This document shows positions 16,557 through 26,109 of a DNA stretch of 64,000 nt, in pieces. The notes below the pieces were generated by a model. The model searched no databases, had not been told where the DNA came from, and saw nothing but the letters and a program-made list of their open reading frames with translations. The stretch's first letter is position 1; every line of letters starts with the position of its first letter. The stretch is from positions 1,550,001-1,614,000 of the forward strand of contig NZ_CP117883.1 in NCBI RefSeq assembly GCF_028736215.1. Direction: 5' to 3'. This DNA comes from Mucilaginibacter sp. KACC 22773 (GTDB lineage: Bacteria > Bacteroidota > Bacteroidia > Sphingobacteriales > Sphingobacteriaceae). The position numbers and the translations under genes are program-made.

Positions 16557-17999
16557 TTAAAAATTAGGATTGGCATCCTGTTCAGATTGTGGAATCGGGA
16601 ATAGTAAATGGTTATCATCAACAGTGACACTAACTTTGGCCATAGCGGCTTTCAGCCGTCCCAAACGTAAAAGGTCCCAGCGGCGTTGCCCTTCTCCGCA
16701 AAGTTCACGCGCCCGTTCGGCCAGTAAGGCATCTATAAACGCATCAGGGGTGGGGGTATTGGTAATATTTAGTTGGTCTGTTGGCAATGATAAACCCGCC
16801 CGTGCCCTCACTATATTTATCCCGTTAAACTTGTCGGGGTCAGCTGGATTGATGTTATTCATGGCCTCTGATTGCAACAGGTAAATTTCGGCCAGGCGTA
16901 ATACAAACCAATCACTCCGTGAATTATTATCCTGCTTCCACTGGCTGTCTCTGAATTTATAAATAAAAGGGGTTACCGTTTGGGTTACACCTTTATTATC
17001 AACCGCCTGGTTAGATATGCTATAGGTTTTGCGTATATCTCTGTCGCCATCGGGAAAGCCATTATTGAAAAAGTTGTTCTGGGCAAAAAATGAGCCGTAC
17101 CCGCCTAAAACAGTTGGATAAAACATCCGCAATATAATATTACCAACATTGGGCGCTGTGCCAAAGCGTACCGCAAAAACTATCTCTTTGTTATATTTAT
17201 TATCCGAGCTGAATATACTGGCATAATTGGTAAGCAAGCTGTATGAGCCGCCGTCGTTAATTACTTTATTACATTCGGTAAGCGCGTCCTGGCTATCAGT
17301 AGCTTTTGCTGCCCCTGATTTAGCGCGTGTTAACAGTACCTTTGCTAACAGGCCAGATGCTGCGCCCGAAGATACCCTTCCCTTATTGCCGGCAGTAATA
17401 TTTTTTTCGGCATAGCAATTGGCTTCGGCATACTGAAGATCGGCAATCACCTGGTCATAAAGAGCCGCAAGTGAAGCTTTTTTTGGATACAGATCGGGCG
17501 AGGTTGCGGTAACAGGTTCTGTAATAAGCGGCACTTCCCCAAAAGCAGTAAGCAGATTAAAATAGCCTAATGCACGCAAAAAGCGGGCATTACCAACAAT
17601 ATTTGCCTTCTCAACCGGGTCCATCGAAATCGGCGGAACGTATTTGATAACATCATTGGCATTCTTGATCATTTTGTAATCATTGATGTACCAGTTGCCA
17701 ATTTCGCCATTAACCGCGGCAAAAGTATGGTTGGTCAGCGAGTTCCTGTCGGTTGAAGAACCAGGTGCCGCATACATCAGGTCCGATGCATTATCAGATA
17801 CGATGTAAACCGTACGCTGATAAAAGGTTTGAGGTTGCATCGTGCTGAAAACTCCGTTTAAAGCCGCAACCGCATCGCCCTGGTTTTTATAAAAATTGGA
17901 GGGCGTTAAAAAGCTATATGGCTGTTCGGTAAGGAATTTCTTACACGAGGTAAGGCTGATAGTAACTATCGCCACAGCCATTAAAATTCTTATCTTCAT
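16557..17999 (-). CDS. RagB/SusD family nutrient-binding lipoprotein
   Basis: This 480-residue protein has lipobox LTSC (Cys19), so it is lipid-anchored and, by analogy with SusD, surface exposed as the lid over its SusC barrel. The SusD pattern is clear: an N-terminal 'F....P..FYK...DA..ALNGVF' helix, TPR-like helices, and the C-terminal 'RARELCGEGQRRWDLLRLGRL' signature. It lies 26 bp after the SusC gene in the same operon. No glycoside hydrolase is adjacent, so the glycan or other ligand cannot be inferred from context. Confidence 0.95.
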   Translation of the reverse strand: MKIRILMAVAIVTISLTSCKKFLTEQPYSFLTPSNFYKNQGDAVAALNGVFSTMQPQTFYQRTVYIVSDNASDLMYAAPGSSTDRNSLTNHTFAAVNGEIGNWYINDYKMIKNANDVIKYVPPISMDPVEKANIVGNARFLRALGYFNLLTAFGEVPLITEPVTATSPDLYPKKASLAALYDQVIADLQYAEANCYAEKNITAGNKGRVSSGAASGLLAKVLLTRAKSGAAKATDSQDALTECNKVINDGGSYSLLTNYASIFSSDNKYNKEIVFAVRFGTAPNVGNIILRMFYPTVLGGYGSFFAQNNFFNNGFPDGDRDIRKTYSISNQAVDNKGVTQTVTPFIYKFRDSQWKQDNNSRSDWFVLRLAEIYLLQSEAMNNINPADPDKFNGINIVRARAGLSLPTDQLNITNTPTPDAFIDALLAERARELCGEGQRRWDLLRLGRLKAAMAKVSVTVDDNHLLFPIPQSEQDANPNF

Positions 18000-18025
18000 A
18001 TGAATGATATTAAATATGTTTTTGT

Positions 18026-21000
18026 TTAAAATCCTATTTTCACTCCCAATAAAAAGGTTCTTGGCGGCGGATATGAGTTAACGTCGGCCCCAAGGTTTAA
18101 GTTCTGGCTGCCTGGGTTCAGGTTCTGCGTACCCGCATTTAAGTTTTGGGCGCCAAAGCTGTTTATTTCGGGGTTATAGCCGGTGTATTTTGTGAAAGTG
18201 TGTACGTTTTGGACTGTGACATATACCGTTGAGGTTTTAAATACCCGTGATGTGGGCGAAACAGGTATATTGTATCCCAGCGATATGGTTTGTATCCTCA
18301 AATAACTCCCGTCTTCCAGGTAATTATCTACCACGCCGGCGTTGCGTATAGACGTGCTGAGTACCCTTGGAACGGTGTTGGTGCTGCCGGCGCCGTTCCA
18401 GGCATTTGCCATATAGCTGTACACGTTTGCTGTAGTACCGCTGCTGTGTGCATAGCTGGTAAGGTTTAGCACCTTGTTGCCTTGTACCCCCTGGGCAAAA
18501 ATGGAAAGATCGAAGTTTTTGTAAGATAAAGTATTGTTTATGCTGAAAATAAATTTTGGAGCTGCCTGCCCGATAATTTGCCGGTCATTACCGTCAATTA
18601 TTTTATTGCCGTCAACATCTCGAATGATGGCGTCGCCCGGTACTACGCCTGATATGCCTGCTGCAGCAATTTGCGCCTGGGTTTGGTATATGCCATCAAA
18701 ATGATAGCCGTAAAACGATCCTATAGGCTGGCCAACCCGCAAAATAGAAGGTGCAAGGCCGTTGGTTGCAATGTATGGACCGGTATTACCAACCAGTATA
18801 TTGTTGGTGCCATTCATATCCAATACTTTGTTCCGGTTGGCGGCATAGGTAAGGGTGGTATTCCAGTTGAAATTCCGCGATTCAATATTTCTTGTAGTTA
18901 AAGAAAATTCGATACCGTGGTTTTCAACCTTTCCCGCATTAAGCAAGATGCTTGAAAAACCCGACGATTGAGGTATCGAAAAATTAAGCAGCAGATCGCT
19001 GGTTGTTTTATGATAATAATCGGCAGTAAGGCTGATGCGGTTATTAAATAATCCCATGTCGGCGCCTACGTCAAAAGAAGCTGTAGACTCCCAACTCAAT
19101 TTAGGGTTAGCAATATTATTTGGCTGTACGCCAACCACACGTGTTGCCGACGTGCCTAAAGTGTAGCTGTTTATGCCATATTGAGATAATGATTGATATG
19201 ATCCTATTTCCTGGTTACCGGTAACCCCGTAGCTGGCCCTGATTTTCAGGTCTGATATTTGTTTTATGTTTTTAATGAATTTCTCTTCCGATGCCCGCCA
19301 CGCGAACGCTCCGGATGGAAAATACCCCCATTTTCTTGTTGCACCAAAACGGGAAGACCCATCAGAACGCATGGTGAAAGTAAACAGGTATTTTTCCATC
19401 AGCCGGTAATTAATCCGCCCAAAATAGGAGGCAATAGTATTCCTGTACTTGTTGGATTGGGGCGTTAAAACATTGGCGCCTAAAGCCAGGTTGTCGGTGC
19501 CTAAATTATCTGTAAAAAAGCCCTGTGCACTGCTGCTGAATGCCTTGGTTTTAAACTCCTGTAATGAAACACCGGCTACCGCATCAATTACGTATATTTT
19601 GTTGAATTGTTTATTGAAGGATAATGTATTTTCATTTAACCAGCTATAGCTTGTATTATTGGACGAATAAGCCGTTCCGCCGGTTTGCTGCCCTATGTAA
19701 ATAGTGGTAGGCAGGTATGAATTTTCGTTTGCGGTATTATAATCAACCCCAAAACTGCTTTTAAATTTAAAGCCGGGGATAAATTCATACTCGCCAAAAG
19801 TATTAATAAGCCCCCGCGAATTGGCAATACGGTCTGTGGCCAATTCAACAGCGGCAACCGGGTTTCCATATGTGCCAACATACGCGGCAGGCGCATTTGC
19901 AAATGTATATGCCCCGCTGGCATCGCGTAATGGTGTAATTGGGCTCATGCTTAACGCGCCGCCCGCAGCGCCATATCCTACCCCGGTTATACTTGGGTCA
20001 ACCGCCTGTACATTATAGGAAATCTGCGAAGAAAAGCCCATCTTAATCTTCTTGCCTATATTCCTGTCCAGGTTTAAACGCACCAGTTCGCGCCTGAAAC
20101 CCGTGGCCCTCATGATACCGTCCTGGTCAAAGTGGTTTAAGCTGAGGTAGTATCGAGCTTCGTTGGTTCCGCCGTTAAAGCTAAGCTGATAATTTTGTAT
20201 TGGCGCGGTGCGGTATAGCGCGTTCTGCCAGTCGGTGCCTTTGCCAAACCCGGCAATCTGGTCGTCGGTGTAAGGTAAAGCTTTGGCTGTGGCTGGGTTA
20301 GCTGCGTTATATTCGGTATAATATTCGTTCAGGTATTTGCCAAACTGTGTGGCGTCCATAAGGGGGAGTTTGCGGGCTATACGCTGTACACCCGCGTACG
20401 ATTCAAAATTTATAGCGTGCTGCCCGGCTTTTCCCTTTTTGGTGGTAATAAGTATTACCCCATTGGCACCGCGGCTACCATAAATTGCGGTTGCCGACGC
20501 ATCTTTTAAAACCTCGATAGATTGTATATCATTAGGGTTGATGGAGGTAAGGTTGCCAACACCTGCAAAACCATCAACAACATACAAAGGCTCGTTACCC
20601 GAGTTGATGGAGTTGGTGCCCCGTATGCGGATAGATGTGGCACTGCCCGGCTGCCCGTCTGATTGAGTAAGCTGCAAACCGCTAACCCTTCCCTGCAGCA
20701 TCTGGTCGGCGCCCAGTACCGGCGTTTTATCCAAATCTTTCCCGCTTATGGAGGCTACTGATCCGGTAAGATCGCTTTTGCGTTGCGTGCCGTATCCAAC
20801 CACAATTACTTCGCTCAGTTTCTGGCTGGCCTCATCTGTTTTTAAAACTACGTTAATTTGTGTTTTTGTACCAACTTCAACCGTTTGTGTAAGATAGCCG
20901 ATATACGAAAATACCAGGGAAGCCCCTTCGGGCACCGATACATCGTATTCGCCATTGCCATTAGTTACGGCGCCGCCGTTTGTACCAAGTACCTTTACAC

Positions 21001-21439
21001 TTACCCCCGGCAATGGGCTGCCTTTATCATCAAGCACCCTGCCCTTTACCTGTATGTTTTTAATGACAGAACCCTTCAGGGCTATAATCACCAACCCGTT
21101 ATCAGTTGTCTGGTAATCAAGGCCGGTATTTTCAAGTATCCTGTTTAATACATCAAGCAGGGGCACGTTGTTAACATCAAGCGTAACCTGCTTGTCTTGC
21201 GGCAACAGCTGCTCGCTGTATAAAAAACGGGTTTTCCCTTTTTGCTCAAGGGTGTTAATAGCCTTCCTCAAAGACGCGTCTTTAAGGTTAAGGCTAACCT
21301 TAACGTTTTGCGAATAACTGTTTGCCGATACATTCAAACAAAACAGGAAAGTGAGAACAAAAGTCCAGTTAAGCATCAATAAAAATTTTCGGTAATGGGG
21401 CACAGAAAATACTTTATCATGAAGTATTTCTTTTTTCAT
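18026..21439 (-). CDS. SusC/RagA family TonB-linked outer-membrane receptor
   Basis: This 1137-residue protein has a signal segment to about residue 44 and an STN domain (about 50-120) that normally relays a signal to a FecR-type anti-sigma factor. Next come a carboxypeptidase-like domain (about 130-205), the SusC junction 'VIVVGYGTQRKSDLTGS', a plug with 'RIRGTNSINSGNEPLYVVDG', and a barrel ending 'FLLGVKIGF'. The STN domain fits the upstream FecR and ECF sigma genes, making a transport-plus-sensing unit. It is unusual in having three tandem heptapeptides of the QNLN-x-G type just before the last strand (DNA 18086-18148). Confidence 0.95.
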   Translation of the reverse strand: MKKEILHDKVFSVPHYRKFLLMLNWTFVLTFLFCLNVSANSYSQNVKVSLNLKDASLRKAINTLEQKGKTRFLYSEQLLPQDKQVTLDVNNVPLLDVLNRILENTGLDYQTTDNGLVIIALKGSVIKNIQVKGRVLDDKGSPLPGVSVKVLGTNGGAVTNGNGEYDVSVPEGASLVFSYIGYLTQTVEVGTKTQINVVLKTDEASQKLSEVIVVGYGTQRKSDLTGSVASISGKDLDKTPVLGADQMLQGRVSGLQLTQSDGQPGSATSIRIRGTNSINSGNEPLYVVDGFAGVGNLTSINPNDIQSIEVLKDASATAIYGSRGANGVILITTKKGKAGQHAINFESYAGVQRIARKLPLMDATQFGKYLNEYYTEYNAANPATAKALPYTDDQIAGFGKGTDWQNALYRTAPIQNYQLSFNGGTNEARYYLSLNHFDQDGIMRATGFRRELVRLNLDRNIGKKIKMGFSSQISYNVQAVDPSITGVGYGAAGGALSMSPITPLRDASGAYTFANAPAAYVGTYGNPVAAVELATDRIANSRGLINTFGEYEFIPGFKFKSSFGVDYNTANENSYLPTTIYIGQQTGGTAYSSNNTSYSWLNENTLSFNKQFNKIYVIDAVAGVSLQEFKTKAFSSSAQGFFTDNLGTDNLALGANVLTPQSNKYRNTIASYFGRINYRLMEKYLFTFTMRSDGSSRFGATRKWGYFPSGAFAWRASEEKFIKNIKQISDLKIRASYGVTGNQEIGSYQSLSQYGINSYTLGTSATRVVGVQPNNIANPKLSWESTASFDVGADMGLFNNRISLTADYYHKTTSDLLLNFSIPQSSGFSSILLNAGKVENHGIEFSLTTRNIESRNFNWNTTLTYAANRNKVLDMNGTNNILVGNTGPYIATNGLAPSILRVGQPIGSFYGYHFDGIYQTQAQIAAAGISGVVPGDAIIRDVDGNKIIDGNDRQIIGQAAPKFIFSINNTLSYKNFDLSIFAQGVQGNKVLNLTSYAHSSGTTANVYSYMANAWNGAGSTNTVPRVLSTSIRNAGVVDNYLEDGSYLRIQTISLGYNIPVSPTSRVFKTSTVYVTVQNVHTFTKYTGYNPEINSFGAQNLNAGTQNLNPGSQNLNLGADVNSYPPPRTFLLGVKIGF
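18086..18148 (-). repeat. 3 x 21 bp tandem repeat inside the SusC gene
   Basis: Three consecutive in-frame units encode QNLNAGT, QNLNPGS and QNLNLGA. They lie in the loop that precedes the final barrel strand, after the conserved 'GYNPEINSFG'. The DNA units differ at several positions, so the repeat is not brand new. Confidence 0.85.
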
Positions 21440-21517
21440 AATTTTACGGTGTTAGTAATTAAACAATCGGTTAGTTATCAGCAACATCCTGTTACTGATT
21501 TAATGGATCGATAATAC

Positions 21518-21550
21518 AGCGGGGAATATTCGAGCATTTCCCGCTTTTTT
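21518..21550 (+). terminator. hairpin with T-run in the fecR-susC gap
   Basis: AGCGGGGAAT (21518-21527) pairs with ATTTCCCGCT (21536-21545) with one G-T, followed by T6 on the + strand. No rightward gene precedes it. The leftward fecR-susC transcript also crosses it, but there the T-run lies on the wrong side. It may block antisense transcription or modulate readthrough into susC. Confidence 0.5.
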
Positions 21551-21570
21551 ATTGCAACCCTCTTCTCTCT

Positions 21571-22650
21571 TTAGTTAATGGTCACTACGTCATTGGCGGT
21601 TATCTTAAATTTAAATGGTCTTATAATTTGCATTTCTGTTAATGCCTGGGTTAGGGTTTCGTTTTCAAGAATGCCGGTAAACCTATAGCCGGCCGCGGTT
21701 TTATTATTAATTTTAAAGGTTACGTTATACCATTTTTCTAACTTGGGTACCAGCTCTTCAAAAGATTCGTCTTTGAAAACCAGTTTGTTTTGCAGCCATG
21801 AGGTTTCTTCAATATAATCCTTGTTTGATATTTCAACCGGTTCAATGTTTTCTATTACCAACTGGTTATGAATTGGCGGGGCGGCGCTTTTATCGTTATG
21901 CTCATTTAGCACGCTTTCATTTAACGCGAGTTTTTCTTTGGCACGCAGCAATATTTTCCGTTGCGGATCGCTGTTAAGCGATAGCTCGATTAATCCCCTG
22001 ATGAGCGTTGTTTCGGTAACAGCATCGCCAGGATAGGCTTTAATATTAAAAGCCGTACCTAAAACTTTGACAGCTATTTTTTCGGTATGTATAATAAACG
22101 GATGCTTTTTATCTTTAGCTACATCAAAAAAGGCCTCGCCGTACAGCCTTACTTCCCGGCGGTCCTTATTCAGCATGGCTTCATCATATTGGAGCTTGCT
22201 GTTGGTATTAAGCCAAACGCTTGTGCCGTCAGGCAGTACTATTTTTTTGCGCATCCGTTTGCCGCATACAATTTCTGTATCTGGTGTGTATGAAACATTG
22301 TTGCTTTTTTTATTGCGATATAACAGGAATACGGCAAAACTGGTTATCGTTATCAGCGAGGCGGCCACCAGCCAGCGTGTAACAAGCCTCCTTTTTAAAT
22401 TGGTGGCTGGGCCTTTCTGGTTATCATCGGCAAACTCATGCGCGTATTTTTGCTCATGCAAGGCAAAAGCTTCATCTATATCAATTTCTTCCTGAAGTTC
22501 ATCTTTAAAGGTAATTTGGTTTAGCACCTCTTCGTAATACAGGGCTTCGGGAAATAGCGCAAGCAGTTCGTCCAGTTCCAGTAGTTCCTCGCTGGTGGCT
22601 TCACCGGCAAGTTTCCTGGTTAATAACTGAATGATCCTTTTCTGCTCCAT
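21571..22650 (-). CDS. FecR family anti-sigma factor
   Basis: This 359-residue inner-membrane regulator has a cytoplasmic N-terminus (about 1-85) that would hold the ECF sigma factor. One membrane span lies around residues 90-108, and the periplasmic FecR domain includes 'ADGT.VWLN..S.L.Y'-type strands (here 'LPDGTSVWLNTNSKLQYDE') and the C-terminal DUF4974 region 'FKDESFEELVPKLEKWY'. It receives the signal from the STN domain of the adjacent SusC. It lies 65 bp downstream of the sigma gene and 131 bp upstream of susC. Confidence 0.95.
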   Translation of the reverse strand: MEQKRIIQLLTRKLAGEATSEELLELDELLALFPEALYYEEVLNQITFKDELQEEIDIDEAFALHEQKYAHEFADDNQKGPATNLKRRLVTRWLVAASLITITSFAVFLLYRNKKSNNVSYTPDTEIVCGKRMRKKIVLPDGTSVWLNTNSKLQYDEAMLNKDRREVRLYGEAFFDVAKDKKHPFIIHTEKIAVKVLGTAFNIKAYPGDAVTETTLIRGLIELSLNSDPQRKILLRAKEKLALNESVLNEHNDKSAAPPIHNQLVIENIEPVEISNKDYIEETSWLQNKLVFKDESFEELVPKLEKWYNVTFKINNKTAAGYRFTGILENETLTQALTEMQIIRPFKFKITANDVVTIN

Positions 22651-22715
22651 TAATAACTAAATGTTGGGTAATTAAGCCGAAGGACAACAAAACCAGAAAT
22701 TCTCCCTAAAAATTT

Positions 22716-23297
22716 TTAATATTTTTTTACCGGGCTAAGGTTAAACTCCTTTTTAATAGAAACAGACAGGCGCCTGGTGGCAATAACAAGTTGAGCATCA
22801 ACTGTTTTTATAGATATGTCAAGTATTTCAGAAACTTCTTTATAACTCAGGCCATCTTCTTTTACCAGCCTGAAAATTATTTTACACCTGGTTGGCAATT
22901 CGTTGATAGCATTATTAAGGCTTATCCTCAATTCGTCGTTAATCAGGATCCACTCGGGGGTTGTGTTATCAATCCGTAAATTAACTGCAATATCATCCAG
23001 TGAAACTATTCTGCCGCCCGAATTCTTTTTTAAAATATTTAAGCACAGGTTTTTTGCAATTACAAAAGCATATACTTTAATATTATTGATGGAGGTAATA
23101 GAATCCCGCTTTCGCCACAAAGTAATCAATACGTCAGATGCTACCTCTTCTGCAAGCTCCGGTGATTTTAACAGGCTGTATGAAAAGCGTTTTATTGGTG
23201 GAAATAGCAATCCGAATAACTTTTTGTAAGCGGAATAACTGTCGTGCACAGCTATTTCTTTTACAATATCCGTTAAGTCAGACAAATTGCACGACAT
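22716..23297 (-). CDS. ECF RNA polymerase sigma-70 factor
   Basis: This 193-residue factor has region 2 (about 25-95, 'AEEVASDVLITLWRKRDSI') and region 4 (about 130-185, 'GLSYKEVSEILDISIKTVDAQLVIATRRL') with its helix-turn-helix. It is the Bacteroidota-type sigma that works with a FecR partner and controls the SusC/SusD genes immediately downstream. The order sigma, FecR, SusC, SusD is the standard trans-envelope signalling arrangement. Confidence 0.94.
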   Translation of the reverse strand: MSCNLSDLTDIVKEIAVHDSYSAYKKLFGLLFPPIKRFSYSLLKSPELAEEVASDVLITLWRKRDSITSINNIKVYAFVIAKNLCLNILKKNSGGRIVSLDDIAVNLRIDNTTPEWILINDELRISLNNAINELPTRCKIIFRLVKEDGLSYKEVSEILDISIKTVDAQLVIATRRLSVSIKKEFNLSPVKKY

Positions 23298-23995
23298 TTT
23301 TGATTGCTTATAATTAAATTAGGTTTATTGCGATACAAGACCGGTATCCAATGATACAAACTAAAATAAAATATTTGTATTAAACTAATGACATTTACAT
23401 ATCGGGCTTACCCAGGGCACAATATGTTAATATGCTATATAGACGGAAATCAATGGATATTTTGAAAAAAACACTTCCAATTCCACTACTTGGCCTGTAA
23501 AATGAACCAGGATGATTCAAAAAAGAGAATTAATAAACTTATTAAAAAAATAAAGGATATGGTAATTATGCTGAATGATTAGCCAATTTTGCTTAATTAA
23601 ATATTGACCTGCCGGCCCCAATGCTCCCGAAAGACTGGTTCGCGGCAGCGAAAAACGAGTAAGGTAACCAGTGAATATTTTAATACCTATTGAAAATCAG
23701 TAACTTGTAATAGTGTCATTGCCTTGTAGCGATGACAATATATTTAAAAATAGCTTTTTATATGTTTTTGTAATATGCGTATATTACATTCGGTATGGAT
23801 AACACCCATCACGTTTAAATAATACGAAACTCGTTTTTATTGCTAAAGAACTTTTTAATTATGACGGGCCTTTTTTACTTAACGTAGATTAACAAACGGA
23901 AAATTGCGTTTTCAGGTCCGGGGCAGTATACAGTTGTATTTTTTAAACCAAACGTTATTACTTTCATATTACCTAATAAACCTACATCCCGCAAG
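23298..23995. other. 698 bp gap between divergent sigma and PAS-kinase genes
   Basis: This AT-rich region presumably contains both promoters. No long reading frame is present. A 26-codon rightward frame at 23502-23582 (begins MNQDDSKKRINK, very basic, ends MLND) is the only small coding candidate and may be chance. A hexamer-rich stretch near 23640 contains the 15-mer TCGCGGCAGCGAAAA, which recurs near 61471. Confidence 0.45.
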
Positions 23996-25861
23996 ATGCA
24001 AACACAGGAAAGCAACCATGATAATTTAATGACATTTTTTAATGCCATGGATGAAGTTTTCTTTTCTGTTGATATGGTAAATATGCAGGTATTGCAAATT
24101 TCGCAGGCATGCGAAAAACTATACGGTTATAAACCCGCCGATTTTATTGCCGCTAACGGGCTGTGGTTTAATTTGGTGCACCCAGAGGATAACGACATCG
24201 TTGTTAATGAACAAAAAAAGTTAGAACAAGGCGAGCAGGCAAGCAGCCAGTTCCGCATTATCCATAAAGACGGAACGACGCGCTGGGTGGAAAAAAAGAC
24301 TATCCCCATACTGAATCCTTCGGGGAGTTTAATAAGGGCCGAGGGGATTATCAGGGATATCACTTCGGTTAAAGCCGAAAAGGAAACACTAAGGTTAAGT
24401 GAGGAGTTGTACCGGCAAATTGTTGAAACCGCCCAGGAAGGCATCTGGACAATTGATGAAAACGAAAAAACAAATTTTGTAAACATCAAAATAGCCGAAA
24501 TTTTGGGCTACTCCGCAGAAGAAATGATGGGAAAGGAACTTTATGATTTTATGGACGAAGAGGGGAAGGCCTACGCTATAGCCTGCATGGAAAGGCGAAG
24601 AAACGGGGCCAAAGAAAATTTAAATATCAGGTACGTTAAAAAAAATGGGGAAGATGTGTGGACAAATATATCTGCCAATCCAATTTTTGATAAAACAGGC
24701 AGGTATAAAGGCGCCCTTGCCATGGTTACAGATATTACCCAGAGTAAACAAGATCAGGAAGCGCTTCAAAAATCGGAAGCAAACCTGCGCGCCATTTTCG
24801 ACAACACCGATATAGCTTATGTGCTGTTTGATGACGAGCTGAACATCGTTTCATTTAACGCGCAGGCGCAAAAGTATTCTGAAGAACGCCGAAATAAAAC
24901 ACTGAAGACAGGCCAGGCCATGAAAGGTTATTTTCCGGCAGAAAGAATGGCTTTTATGGAAGAAATGCTGGATAAAGTTGTCAGGAACGGAAGCGCCGAG
25001 TATGAATTAAGTTATCCAAAAAACGACGGCACTGTTGAATGGTACCATATTCAATGGTTTGTTATAAAAAACAGTGAGCAAAATCCCTGTGGTTTTGTGG
25101 TGGCTAACAAAAACATTACCGCGCATAAAATTGCCGGGCTTGAACGCGAAAGGATAACAGCCGATCTTATCCAGCAAAACAAAGACCTGGAGCAGTTTAC
25201 TTATATCATATCGCATAATCTGCGCGCGCCTGTGGCCAATATAATAGGACTCTCGTACCTGGTTGATGAAAAAGATGGCACCTTGACTGAAATGCGTGAA
25301 GTGCTTGAAAAAGCCGCCCAATCTGCAAAAGATATCGACACCGTTATACAGGACCTTAACCATATCCTGCAAACCCGCAAGGTGGTAAACGAACAAAAAG
25401 AAACAGTGCATTTTAACAACCTGGTAAATGATATTAAGGTTAATATGCAGCATATCATCGCAGATGAAAACGTTTATTTTGAATGCGCTTTTGATGAGGC
25501 CAGCGCCATATTTTCCATACGAAGTTTCATGTACAGTATTTTTTACAATATTATTTCAAACAGCATCAAATATCGCCGGGCTGGCATTGTGCCGCTTATT
25601 CATATCGAAAGCCATCAGCATAAAGATAAAATAAGACTGACTTTTAAAGACAATGGCAAGGGGATTGATCTTGACAAAAATGCCGCCAGCCTGTTTGGCT
25701 TGTACAAACGTTTTGATACCACTATGGAAGGCAAGGGCATGGGGCTTTTTATGGTTAAAACCCAGGTTGAGGCTTTAGGCGGTAACGTAAAAGTAAAAAG
25801 CAAACTAACAGAAGGTACCGAAATTATTTTAGAATTTCCCTTTACAAAACCTGGCGACTGA
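23996..25861 (+). CDS. soluble sensor histidine kinase with three PAS domains
   Basis: This 621-residue protein has no signal peptide or membrane span. Three PAS/PAC units lie at about residues 8-128, 133-255 and 258-380. A His-kinase dimerisation helix with His407 in 'YIISHNLRAPV' follows, then an ATPase domain with the N-box 'YNIISNSIKYR', 'FKDNGKGIDL' and the G2 box 'GKGMGLFMVKTQVEALGG'. It likely senses a cytosolic cue such as redox state or a ligand. No response regulator is adjacent, so its partner is elsewhere. Confidence 0.92.
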   Translation: MQTQESNHDNLMTFFNAMDEVFFSVDMVNMQVLQISQACEKLYGYKPADFIAANGLWFNLVHPEDNDIVVNEQKKLEQGEQASSQFRIIHKDGTTRWVEKKTIPILNPSGSLIRAEGIIRDITSVKAEKETLRLSEELYRQIVETAQEGIWTIDENEKTNFVNIKIAEILGYSAEEMMGKELYDFMDEEGKAYAIACMERRRNGAKENLNIRYVKKNGEDVWTNISANPIFDKTGRYKGALAMVTDITQSKQDQEALQKSEANLRAIFDNTDIAYVLFDDELNIVSFNAQAQKYSEERRNKTLKTGQAMKGYFPAERMAFMEEMLDKVVRNGSAEYELSYPKNDGTVEWYHIQWFVIKNSEQNPCGFVVANKNITAHKIAGLERERITADLIQQNKDLEQFTYIISHNLRAPVANIIGLSYLVDEKDGTLTEMREVLEKAAQSAKDIDTVIQDLNHILQTRKVVNEQKETVHFNNLVNDIKVNMQHIIADENVYFECAFDEASAIFSIRSFMYSIFYNIISNSIKYRRAGIVPLIHIESHQHKDKIRLTFKDNGKGIDLDKNAASLFGLYKRFDTTMEGKGMGLFMVKTQVEALGGNVKVKSKLTEGTEIILEFPFTKPGD

Positions 25862-26109
25862 AAGCGGGATAAATATTGAAATTTCGTATTTGCACTCCTG
25901 TTATTGTAGCCACATTTGGTGCAGTAGCGAAATATCGTATAGATAAAGGACAACGCCCGCTCCTATACCACCGTAGTATATACATAAATGAAAGCATTTG
26001 GTATGATACTATATTTAATAAATATGGTAATATCTTATTTCTGTATATCTTATTAAGATTGCTCATTTAACGTTATATTAACAGTTCCAATTAATTTAAA
26101 TTATACTGT

